From: Ectocarpus siliculosus
Taxonomy: Eukaryota; Sar; Phaeophyceae; Ectocarpales; Ectocarpaceae
DNA length: 64,000 nt
Direction: 5' to 3'
NCBI GenBank assembly: GCA_000310025.1
Contig: FN648585.1
Coordinates: forward strand, 62,001-126,000
Positions 23,660-34,699 of this stretch are shown one piece after another. Below the pieces are notes generated by a model. It had not been told where the DNA came from. It ran no database searches and was given only the letters and a program-made list of their open reading frames with translations. The position numbers were made by a program, and so were the translations under genes. Position 1 is the first letter of the stretch. The number at the start of each line of letters is the position of its first letter.

Positions 23660-23892
23660 CGCGACTCTTTGTTCGATCGCCTTCGCTGAAGTCGGTATCG
23701 TCAAACACTCAATATCGCCTACACCGGAAAAACTACCGTTTGTCGTGCGGCATTACGGCCGGAAACATATCCACCTCACCAACAGTTGCCACGTACCCCC
23801 TTGGAAATTTTGGCAGCCACAAACAAGCCCACCAGCACACGTTGTTTGTCTAGAGAACTTGTACGCAAAGTTGGATCTGAACTTGAAGATAA
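23660..23892. other. spacer between two F1 elements
   Basis: 233 bp of non-F1 sequence between an F1 right end and the next F1 left end. Open in two plus frames but too short to identify. Confidence 0.4.
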
Positions 23893-26800
23893 TTCTGAAG
23901 CTTTAGCTTCAGTCTCATCTTTCAATATCCGTGGAACTTTTATTCGCATAGCCCACCCCTTGCCCGACCCTGTCTCAAATGCCGATCTCGAGCTACAGTG
24001 TAAATCTCGTGGCGCCTCGAGTATGGTTCGGTGTGGAATGGCAAACCATGAGCCGTCCCCGAGTTTGAGCAGCTTCCGCCTCCTGTGGCCGGCAAGAGTC
24101 GACCTTGACTGTTCCTTGCCCTGTTTCGCCATGGGAACGGCAGGTTGAACAGCGAAAGAGGGTCCTGCGTGCTGCGCGCCACAATATTTTTTATTTATTT
24201 TTTGCGTTTGTTATTTAGTGACCATTGTACACATGCGGCTGCTGCTGCGGTTGCTGCTGTTATGCTCGGAATGTGCTGCAATGGTCGTACAGTTATCGTA
24301 GTCAGGTTTGACAACAGTCTTCTCGTTCGTATAGCAGTAGTGGTGCGCAACTACCGCGACGGCAAGCGCATTGAGATAATATAATAGTTCGTCCGTCGTG
24401 CTTCTAGTCTACACAGACAAATAGTCGTGTTCTTCTTTGTTGCCACTTCATACCAGAAAAGAAAGAAAGTCTCCACAAACTTACGGTATCTCCACAGCAG
24501 TTCGGAAATGACGACTACTGTAGACATTCTTTCTTTTGTCGTGTTTGTTGTTGCTGAGGGCACATCGGCGGATGTCGCCGTTCGTTACACGTGTTCAAGC
24601 CTGCGGTGGACCTGAGGGATGAAGAGTGGTTGTCTTCTCTAGAGTTTATGCCTTGTTTTCTCGAGTCTCCCTTCCTTTAGTCTACCTTTCTCTCTCTCTG
24701 TTGCATTTTTGTCGCTAGGGTCCCAATGACACCGAACGTCAATGGCAATCGTTTTGCATCTTGCTGAGTAGGAGGCTATCCGTGTACCGGGTTGCTGCAT
24801 GTGAGGCGATGGGCGCCGCCTCTTTCCGTCAAGCAAAGCGCATGGCCCCTACGGTTCGCCGCACATGTAGTGCTGCGTGACAGCTCCCAGCGTTTCAGAG
24901 CGGCGACGATGTTTTTCGCCGGTAGGGCCCCAGAACAACGCGAACCGCGACTGTTTCATTGTTTTGGGGTCCCCCACTCACCCAACCCACACATGAATTT
25001 TGTTTTTTTGGTGTTTCTCTGCCGACTAACAACCTCGGCTACTGCAGTGCAAATTTCATGGCGCCTCAAGTACGGTTCCGTAGGGAATTGCAAATCACGA
25101 CCCCTCCCCGACTTTGAGTACAGCTTCCACCTCCTGCGGCGGATAAGACCGACGTCAAACCCCAGATTTTGTCTGTCTGTGTCGCCATGTGGCCATCCAT
25201 GAATAGCAAGCAGTTGGAGAGTCACAACAAAGGGGGTCCGCTTCGCCACCAACAAGACAGTATTTTTTTCGATTCTTCTACAGCTGGATATAAAATGCTA
25301 CCATGTATCGGGTATAGCTGTAGTTGAGCTTGAGGGATAGGGTCTACGGCAGCATAATATTCTGTGCGAGGAGTTAACGCCTTCCTCGCATAACGATGCG
25401 CATCTCCCACGGCAAGCAGAATGAAGTACGTCATCATGACGCTATTTATTGTGACTACAAGTTCAAGTTCGCCCGGGCGTTATTGTTCTTACCGGAGAGA
25501 GAAACTAAACTTCTACTACAATACGTACCAGTCCGTGTACCCGGGTACTGCATGTGGTGAGGTAGTGGGTGCTGCCCCTGCTGTTTGCTGCGGTACACGG
25601 AAAGCTTCCGGTGGGTCAGAGCGGCAAGGGGGCCTTGTTTCTTCACTTGTTTCTTAGCTCTGCTCTCCTCTACTTCATTGTTTCCTGTCGCTGGCGGTCT
25701 CTCATTTTTTATCGCCATTCGTTCTTGCTTGCAAGAAACTGTGAGGATGTAAACTGGCTGAGTCTGGCTGTTTCTTACGGTCCCCCGCCCACCCACGACC
25801 CACCTGTCGGTTTGATTCGTGGTCTCCAATGTTTTCAGCAGTTGTTAGTTGTCTACTCAAGGACATGCGCTGCTACTGCTGCGTCCGTCCATGATTGGGT
25901 GCAACAGAAGAGCCCCGTGGACTGGTGGCCTTCTGACCTGATCGCAGAGAGAGAGAGGTTCTTGGCCACTGCCACAATACGACTCATATGAAATGTCCAT
26001 GACGGGGAACGCGTACTACACGCCTCTTCTTATTTCTTTTTTCCCTCTTTCCCGTCCGTTTCTTTCGTTTCGGAGAGGAAACCTACTACTGTGAAAAGCG
26101 CATCTTCTGGGGTCCGCATTCATTTAGTCCCGGATTCTTTCCCAGCGTGCGGAGAGCGCGTTCTGGTGTGTTCTCCGTTTAATTCGGGTGTGACGTGCGT
26201 ACTACATGTATGTATGTAAACGACAGAAAAATATCAACGAGATGATTGGCGGCATTCTTGGAAGCATGGAGCCCCTCGGCACCAAAACGTGCATGCGCAC
26301 GGATCAATGGGCGTAGTGAGCAGTGCCGGTCGAAGACTGACGGTTTTCGGGTGCGCGCGAGGTCGCCTCTATTATCTTTTTGTTTTTTTTTCTTTATTGT
26401 CCAGTCTATGGCTACTACCTCGCATAGCGTACTGATGCGAGCGGGGGGTCCTAGACTAATCTGTCGTTGACTCGCGGACCCTTCTTCGGGTCAATTTTAT
26501 TTCCGTGTAACTTTTCTGTGTAAGTTAGCCTGTGACCACGGCGGGGATCGACCGCGTCAAGTGTCAGACTATCATACATAGTAGTGTGGACAGACGAAGA
26601 AGGTACAATAAGGTACTGGGTAGAGAGAGCAGAACAAACGGGATTGTAATTGATTGTGAAGACAACAACAACGGAAGTGCTGGGTTCGTCCATGGATTGT
26701 TTTTGCAGCACTTATTGTGAAGTATTAGCGTATAAAACGACTTCTTCATGGATGAGTATAATGAGAGGTTTCATTCAACTACTAAATAAATACCAGAACT

Positions 26801-27190
26801 TACTGGAGTATGGAGAGTGCTCCTTGTTCTTATGCATGGCATGTACCGGCAGTAGGTGACATAATATATCGCATCATCGATATTCACAGCTAATAATGTT
26901 AGTCCACGACGACGAGGATGTCAAGCGATAATAGGTTTGTTTCGGAAAGCTATCGGTGCCAACGCCGCCCGGCCACGCCACGCTTTCTGCTGTGGAGTAA
27001 TCGAGCGTTGAAAATTAAAAAAATTTTCAGGGGGTGTGACATCTTATGTCATCTACTCTTTGTACAGAACTCTTTGTCGTGCTCGGTGGGCGAGCGTGTC
27101 GCGGTGTGCGCCCTCGACTTCATTTACCGCTAAAAAACTGGAAAGCTTCAGACAGGCAGCGCGATGATACTCGTCGAGTTGCTATCACAA
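23893..27190 (+). mobile_element. F1 element, complete ends (3.3 kb)
   Basis: Left end TTCTGAAGCTTTAGCTTCAG after A23892. Right end GGAAAGCTTCAGACAGGCAG, hairpin with one mismatch, CACAA at 27190, then T. One module, then a tail with an older diverged module and the ATCGACCGCGTCAAG block. This is the best undisturbed reference copy in the window. It ends 135 bp upstream of the sulfotransferase ATG, so it occupies most of the likely promoter region. Confidence 0.8.
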
Positions 27191-27325
27191 TATTTACCTT
27201 CCATTGGTATTATTCAGTCCCAACAGTTGATGTTCACTTGTCTGTAAACAGGTGCTGTTAAGACATCAGTGGCGACCAGCGAAGGAACGCAGTTAAGGCC
27301 GTGTCAAATCATTATATCCGCGAAG

Positions 27326-28704
27326 ATGAATGCTTCGCAGCTTCGGTTCACCGAAGAATTCGCCGGAAAGCCTGAATTCCACGCTCGCCGGAACGGGGAA
27401 TATTCTTCATCTTTAGGAGTAGCCGACCTCCCCTCTGAAGCGGTCGGCCCTTCGCGATGGTGGGATCTGGAGCTACGCCGTGTTTCGTCGCTCTTGTTCG
27501 TTGTGGTGGTGGTCGCTCTTCTGACTCTGGCAACGATGCTTGGGAGAGCCACAGGTTGGTTGTCCTTGCTCACTTTGTGTCGCTCGGTTTCAGCACCAAG
27601 CCAACCGATGCTTCCCTTCACGGCACACAACCTGTAGCGTGTTGAGCCTGTACCGCAGTTCCTTTTGTTGGGGTTGTGCAGGAGGCAACGCCTTGCTACC
27701 GTTCATGCGCTCCCATGTAGGGGCTCACCACGACTTGACTTCTGCTATTTTCTAAGGGGGGATAAACAGGCAATCTTGGCGTGAGGAGAATATTGGAAAT
27801 TCGACTGCCCCCACCGCGATCGGCGACTCAGCTTTCCACAGTCCTTGACAACGTCTCCTTTGACATATATATAGCGACGCGCTCGCGCAAGCTCTCGACA
27901 ACAAATATGATACGGGTATTCACGTATCGTAGTCAAGGGGTCGAGGTTGTCTTGTATTCCCTTCGATATTCGACGAGTAACGCCAGTGACCGTTCGTACA
28001 AATGTTTTACTCTCATGGTGCGCAGGTTTTGATGCTCCAGCAGTAAACACATCCCCGTCTGGAGAGGACATTGGAGAAGTAGAGCCTAACCGTGCAGGCT
28101 TGTCACGGAACTCTACCCATGGAGGAAGAAGGACGACAGACGTTCAAGAAGTTCAGAGCAAATTTGCTTCGGTCGACCCCTCCGATTCTCCAAATATCGT
28201 CTTCCAGCACTCAGCCACGGTCTCCAATTTTCCAGCAGTTGTTCCTAAAACCCACGTCAGCGACACCTTTCGCCTGGTGTTCGTCGCTGGTATCGAGGGA
28301 ACTGGACACCACTACATCGGCGGGATTCATGAATCTCTGATTGGTGACAATGGGGACCTAGCTGCCCGTCGTCACCACCGTGTCGGCGCACGCGCGTACT
28401 ACGCACCTAACATGATGGGCGGAGAAGCTAAGAGATTTTCCTTGACAAGTTACGAAGCCATGGGAAAAATGCGTGATCTGGCGGAGTGGGCAGCCACATT
28501 ACCATCGCCGGGGACACTCGAGTTCTTCCCGACTGCATGCTCGTATCCGCTTAATAATGGTCCGTTAAAAGTGATGCAGTACATGGACTTGCGAAGGATG
28601 GCTGAAACTGCAGAAGGCGAAGGCATTGATTTTCGAGTATTGTACCTGCGCCGGTCCGCGAAGGACACCATCATCGCCAACACTGTTCATCGCCACATGC
28701 CCCG
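27326..28704 (+). CDS. sulfotransferase-like protein, exons 1 and 2
   Basis: Exon 1 is 27326-27554 and exon 2 is 28026-28704, joined across a GT-AG intron (ACAG|GTTGGT, GCGCAG|GTTTTG) with matching phase. Residues 54-72 (SSLLFVVVVVALLTLATML) form one membrane segment after a short N-terminus, the layout of a Golgi type II enzyme. The lumenal part carries a 5'-phosphosulfate-binding-type loop, VFVAGIEGTGHH (162-172), and a 3'-phosphate-binding-type motif, YLRRSAKDTI (about 283-292). Such enzymes transfer sulfate from PAPS, often to polysaccharides. Exon 2 ends at a strong donor (CCG|GTAAGT). A nearby acceptor at about 28753 gives only ~40 more residues; a better continuation is at 55317. The family is inferred from motifs and the substrate is unknown. 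Confidence 0.7.
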
Positions 28705-28730
28705 GTAAGTAACACCTTGGACTGTGAACA

Positions 28731-29159
28731 TCAGAATATATCTTGCTGGTTTGTAGGCTGCACCGCGACATGCGTTCTGCCGCCAGGCGCACGTGCCCAT
28801 GCCTTTCCGTTGCTCCGGTACAAACATGGAATGACACTAGTGTATTCGGAAACCGTCCATGCGGTATCCGCAGATAAGTCGTAATGGTAAGGAATTGTAT
28901 CTAGCGCCTTGATCAACAAGTAGGAGCATCGACACCCAACCCAAACTTTCTGCTCGTCTAATGATGACCGCACGGTACACTTGAAGGCGATAATGCCGGT
29001 GTTCTTTCCTCTGCGTTGCGGTAGTCCTGGACAGAAGTTGTCATCATATTGTATGTATTGATAGTGCGCAGTAAAGGAAGGGTGTCCACCAGGAGACACC
29101 CTTGTAATAGGTCGGACAAGCTTGACATTGACATTGAAGTTCATGTTCCCGGGAAACAC
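28731..29159 (-). CDS. unassigned open frame downstream of sulfotransferase exon 2
   Basis: 143 open codons on the minus strand, without an ATG at the upstream edge. The residue pattern (paired Cys, IIAFKCT, then CSYLLIK) faintly recalls extracellular Cys-bonded domains, but no family can be named. It might be an exon of an opposite-strand gene or chance. It is not a continuation of the sulfotransferase. Confidence 0.2.
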   Translation of the reverse strand: MFPGNMNFNVNVKLVRPITRVSPGGHPSFTAHYQYIQYDDNFCPGLPQRRGKNTGIIAFKCTVRSSLDEQKVWVGCRCSYLLIKALDTIPYHYDLSADTAWTVSEYTSVIPCLYRSNGKAWARAPGGRTHVAVQPTNQQDIF

Positions 29160-29187
29160 GTGTTTCTCCTATCGGGAGGGAGCTACA

Positions 29188-29275
29188 GAACTCGATACTC
29201 GACAAACTGTAGATAGTTCTATGCATATTACGAACTCGATACTCGACAAACTGTAGATAGTTCTATGCATATTAC
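29188..29275 (+). repeat. perfect 44-bp tandem duplication
   Basis: Two identical 44-bp units (core CTCGATACTCGACAAACTGT) head-to-tail in non-coding sequence, with no difference between them; a recent slippage or repair event. Confidence 0.9.
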
Positions 29276-29391
29276 GAAACCTCTGCGTCACATATACATA
29301 CTGGAGTATCACACTGGTAGGTCACCAGGGAGATTGAGAAGACTGCATGTACAGCATCAATTTAATACGTAACAGGCAGAAATGGTCCTAA

Positions 29392-30593
29392 GGCCATTTC
29401 TTGCGGTTCTTTTTTCGCAGATTTTTTTTCCCCCCTTTCGGACAACCCAGAAAGGGATCTACAAAAAAGATGACCCCTTTCTTACGGTGTTGGTCGATCC
29501 TTTTTCACCGACCAAAAAAAAACAGACTCTGCAACGGCTGCTGTCACACATAAATGCACCTTCCCACCGAAATGGTTTTTCGGTGATATCTCCTCACAGA
29601 GTGAAGCAGCGCCTACTGTACAGCTATCCCTCGCGAGCTGTGTGTATGGTCCGTCTTGGGTGGCGGCTGACAGAGACCACAGGGCGACAGGAGGCACGGG
29701 AATGGAGGTGCCGAGAGTCGACAGCACGCTGAAAAAATGCCCACCGCGCCAGCAACAATTTTTTGGCTCTTGTGCCCCTGTAAAAACTTTGGTTTACCGG
29801 TACTCCCTCGCCACCCACTCTAGCAGCAGCGATGACAAAGGTATGCGCCACGAGCTGTGTGTATGGTCCGTCTTGTGTGGTGGCTGACACAGACCAGGAG
29901 GCTATAGGACGTTCAGAAATTGTGAGCGCGAGAGTGGTGGACAAGCGGGAAAAATGATCCGCCGCATCTTCAAGCAACTTTTTTCGCTCTTTTGCCCGTG
30001 TCGCAACTTTGGTTTGCCAGTACTCCCTCGCCACCCACTCAAGCAACAGCGATGATAAAGGCATGCGCCACGAGCTGTGCGTATGGTTCGTCTTGTGTGA
30101 TGATTGATACAGACCAGGAGGCTATAGTACGCCCAAAAGTTGGGTTCGCAAGGTTGACAGTACACGAAAAATGACCCACCGCTGCTGCGTCCAGGCTCTC
30201 TCGGTTTGTTTGCCTCTTGTTTGCCGCACACATCGGGTTGTCCACCTGGTCCAGCCCACTGAAAAAACATTGGCTACCGCCGGTGCCACCGACTCTGTAC
30301 CAGCCAGCAACATGACACAACTCGTGTGACCACCGTTAGAGTTTGCGGTGGGCCGTCGAGAGATTCAAGTTTCTAGGTACGAGTGATGTGGTTGTGACCA
30401 AAAAAAGACAACAGTTTTGGACAGCCTCCACTTGTCCAAAACTGCCCCAAAAAAAGACAGGATGGGCTGTCCAAAACGGGTTGTCTTTTTCTGGCGATCT
30501 TTTTTTGAGGAAAAAAGACATTGTAAGAAGACCTTCTACGGCCAGTTGTCTTTTTTTGAGAAGGAAAAAAAAAGACAACCGCAAGAAATGGCC
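29392..30593. mobile_element. non-autonomous PIF/Harbinger-type element
   Basis: Perfect 17-bp terminal inverted repeats (GGCCATTTCTTGCGGTT at the left, its complement at the right) flanked by a TAA duplication (29389-29391 and 30594-30596). A TWA target and GGCC ends fit the PIF/Harbinger superfamily. The centre is a ~220-bp unit repeated three times (GTATGGTCCGTCTTG near 29645, 29862 and 30085), and the subterminal parts are T/A-run rich. No transposase. A second copy sits inside F2c (59671-60784). Confidence 0.75.
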
Positions 30594-30596
30594 TAA

Positions 30597-33500
30597 CCAT
30601 ATGTCCGTCGTTTCAGTAGAAAATATAATACCCTCGATTTTTTTCACTAGAAAATAGAGTCCCCTCCAATTTAATTTTCTCCGAAACTACACGTTCAGTC
30701 GTAACAACAGCATCCCACTGCTGCATCTCGCCCCACAAGACTCCAATCGACACGCAAGCACGGATAGAATATCGGGGATATGCGGTTGCAGACGGAGGTG
30801 GTTGCAAAGCCATATCCGTAGACTGGTGTGTCACCTTAAAGCAGAGATGTACACATCGAGTGCCGTTGCAACTCGGTGTGTTTCGGAACGAAGAGATAAA
30901 CTAAATTGTCGTCGTCACTGGTTGACCCCAACACCAGGTTTGCTTCGGTGGTGATGATGTGGAGTGAGTACCAGGGGCGAGTGCGCATTGTTCTCAACTC
31001 CAAACAATACAACAATATAACAGTTCTGCGTGACACGCAGATCTCGTCTCGGCTGTTGGGTCTTCACACGAGAACAAACCCGTGTACACATGCAGGCTGC
31101 TCATCCGTACCCTTGCAGATTGCTGCTACCCCAACTCTACTACTGCCGTACCCTTGCTGCTGTACGCCTGCTGTCTTCGCCACATACATGAATATCGCAC
31201 GTGCGGCTAGCTGCCGCGCATTGCAACACACGAAAGGATATCCCTGACAAAATTGCTGCTACCTCATGTGCCTCCCACTACTGTTTTATGCATTTCACAT
31301 TTCACAACCCAGCATGTATTTACTGCTACCCCATACTGCTGTGATTCTGACAGCGAAAAGACAGGGGGGGGGGTATGAGTCCACACAAAAATCACTTTGA
31401 AATATCTCCGACACGACCCCACGTTAGGGGAAACACTGCAAAATATCGGTCTATTTTCGGACTAGATGGTCCGGCAGGACAAAAAGGAATCCAACAAGAG
31501 ATATTAGGAAATACATTCTCCGATACTCCCCTATGATGAAGGAAACACTTTGTACGAAATGAATTCCTCTTCCTAGAAAGTTACGATGATCCGCGGAGAG
31601 CAAGGCGTGGTATTTTTTCCCTTCGCCCCCAGGAGGGAAAAAAAAGGCTCTATATATCGGCCAAAGTTGCGCCGCCCGATACAGGGGCCCCAAAACTTGA
31701 GTACGGGGAACCGATATAACACACCCTTGAGACCAGAACGACATGTACAGGGCACCGATTGACGATCTGCTCGCTTCTCAGGAATAAGATAAACAGGGCG
31801 CTCTTCGTCACATTGGTTTGGTCGTGCTCCGAGAGCAGATGACCGTGCTACACAAGCATTTGGGCCTTACACTCGTTGGAGATCTTGCTCCCCAACCCCT
31901 GGGTTTCTCCGCGAAAAGGCGTGCACAAAAGCGGAGATCGCGCGCGCCCGCGATTGAAACCTGGAGAAGACACAGAGACAGACAAAAGACAACAACATCT
32001 CCAAAAATCACATAACCGCTGGGACGCTGATCCGAGACCAGCTATGAAAATCAGGAGGGGCCGGGCCCTGCCTGCTGTTGCTGCTGTGGTGGGTCTCTCG
32101 CATCGAAGTCATGGCCATCAACGGCTTTGGTAGTTGTTTTTGGTTCATGCTTAAGTAACGTCCAGTGATGTATGATACGATATAATATGTAGACTGCTTG
32201 CTTTCACTTGGCGGGAAACTCGTAAGGCTTGAGACGAGTGTGGCGGCAAAGTTTTGAGCCTGACGCAATATTTGCCGTCTGTCTTGTCACAATCTCATGT
32301 CTACGCTGCTGCTGGTTATGCTCCTCGACGATGTGATGTTTATACGCTCGCCGCCAGGTATATGCCGCATGCATGCGTGCCTCTTCCAGATGCCCAGATG
32401 TGCGTGTGTGTTTGCGTCCGCACCGCGGGAAGACTTCACATTTTCTTTCTTCGTGAGTGTGTGCATGTGCATCAACGAAAAAGAAACAACCGTGCGCATG
32501 TACAGTGCAAAATGTTGAACGGGGGCCGCACATACAACCATCGTCGCGCCCGTATCACCCCTGTCCCTCTGGTGCACGCGTAGCTGCACCACAAACGATT
32601 GATGCTACTGTGTTTGTCGGGATTCGTGCACCATCAGCATCGCAGATAAGACGTTAGTCGTGGATCCGTTATAAGAGGGCGGCTCTCCACCCTCATGTAT
32701 CGGAGCCCGCTCTTGTGTCGGAATAAGCGGGTTACCCTTTTGTATGAGGGCCCTCCATGGTAGGGTACTCTCTTGTAAAGGGAAAATCGGGAAATTTCCA
32801 GCAACAAAGGCACTTTGACTACGGCATAGCGTAACAGTACCACGTAGGTGTGTAAGCATGTGTGTGTGATGGACTGTATTGCACGTCTGGTGGGCTGTTT
32901 GGCCGAATTCACACGCCCGAAGCCAGCCGAGTGATTGTTGTCTTATCGCAACGCTGTCCGTTTTGTATTTAATTTGTTCTTGGAGTGGGAACATCTGCAG
33001 AGAATAACTTCCTCGCAGCCAAGTTGACGCAGCCATTGATAGGAGTTTAAAGTACATGTCCATACATGCATTTATATAAAACGCATAGTCTACGGGGTCG
33101 AACAACATGATACAATTCCTCGACACCTCTCTGATCATGAGAAACTGACTTCATGTACACAGGAGTGTTGTATTGCACCAACAAACGGTCCACCTCCCCC
33201 TGTCCCCTGGCGCACACCAACATACATTGTTTTCTTTCGAATTGCATTTGTTAATATTTTCTACCGCCCGAGGGAAGAGAGAGATACCAAACTGGCAGAG
33301 AGCATGTTTCCCGCAGACACGTTTCTGCGGCCTTTCTATCGTGCCTTTGCCTCTGTCCCAATAAAGACTGTCTCCCTCTTCCCTCCAAACAGGGTCTGAG
33401 AGTGCTCTCTCCTGCGGTGGAGGGAACCAATGTTACTGCACACAGTAGTCAAGTCCCTTAAATGGTACCCTATCATTTTTTTCGCCAACGTCGAGGTCAT

Positions 33501-34690
33501 CATGACACTACTTGTGAAGTGGGATTAACTCCTGTTACTGCCTACCTACCGCACACAGAGCTTTCCCCCGATTGCCTCCCGACTCGCTATGTCGTACCGA
33601 ACGGGACACCCCTTGCGAGTCCTGTACTGTGGGTGGCTCCTACACATTCCTCTGACTTCATCTCCCCGCCCTTCGGGATACTCGTTCCAATGTGTTGCCC
33701 CCAACAGCCATATACAGCAAATTCCCAAATCCTTAGCTGAATGGTGCAGCGCGCGTTAGTTTCTGGGATTCACCCCTATTTCGTAACCATTTGCCTCGAA
33801 GGTCCGCGGGCTTGGTCATACTTCAGAACTTGCACTGCACAACCTTGAATTAAGACAGGAGGTTAACGGGGCGTCATCGAGCAACGTTGCACAACATGAC
33901 AACGACGCCACCACCAGAGCAACTGCTCCGCCGTCTGCTCTGTATCCCGATCATGGGTCGTTAACCTCATGCCGATTGTTGGATCGCCTGATGCGATGTA
34001 CGAGGAGAACCTCGACCACTCCGGCGTGACGACGGCAGGAATAATCGGTACCCGGCGGTGGTACGGGTGGCTTCCTGCACACCGCCGCCGCATAGACCAG
34101 CTGCCCCGCTCCGCGATTGAGGACCCGATGAGGTCGTCCATCAGGTCTGAGTTCGCTTGTGCCTTAAATCTCGCTGCAGCCCTTATTGCAATGCCGTCGG
34201 GCCGCCCTCATTCGGCCGTGTGTTTCAATTCACTCAGCTCTCGGCAACCCCTTCAATAACATCCTTTTGATTCCACCGCCGCCGCTGGGCCGCGGTCTGC
34301 GGTCCGCGGAGAAGACCGTGCACGGCACGGGCGCCTTGCTGCTCCCCGAGCGGGCGTAAGCCCTGGCTCCCATGAAGACGGTCGCAGCGTGGTCGCGGCG
34401 TGGGGCACCCGGCGGACATATCCGCCGTCATGGCTTCTGAAAGGAAACACCTGGCGTTGCCGGCCGCGATCCCCACGCACCGGTCCGCCCGCGTCCTGCC
34501 CCCCTGCCCAGGCGTGACACGATTCAATCGCCATCTGCGAGGTAGCAAGTGCTCCCTTTCACAACAAGCAACAGAACAAGACGAAACCGAGTTGAGGCGT
34601 TTCGTCCACGCGAATAGCGGGAAAAATGGCATTAAATATTTCGTGCGTACATCGCACGAATGCCGACTCTGTGGTAAATGTGGGTAGTGC
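30597..34690. other. 4.1 kb without a recognisable gene
   Basis: No frame shows a domain. Visible structure: an A/T-stem hairpin near 31613-31640, a degenerate ~40-bp repeat near 32690-32790, a purine/pyrimidine-biased stretch near 33350-33420, and a GC-rich patch at 34250-34560 that is open in several frames. Nothing here could be tied to a known TE end. Confidence 0.5.
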
Positions 34691-34699
34691 TGTTGAAAT

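Noticed and set aside
28754-28880. Sulfotransferase ending via the nearby acceptor at about 28753
   Set aside because: Phase allows it, but it adds only ~40 residues without the expected C-terminal fold; kept as an alternative, less likely than the 55.3-kb exon.
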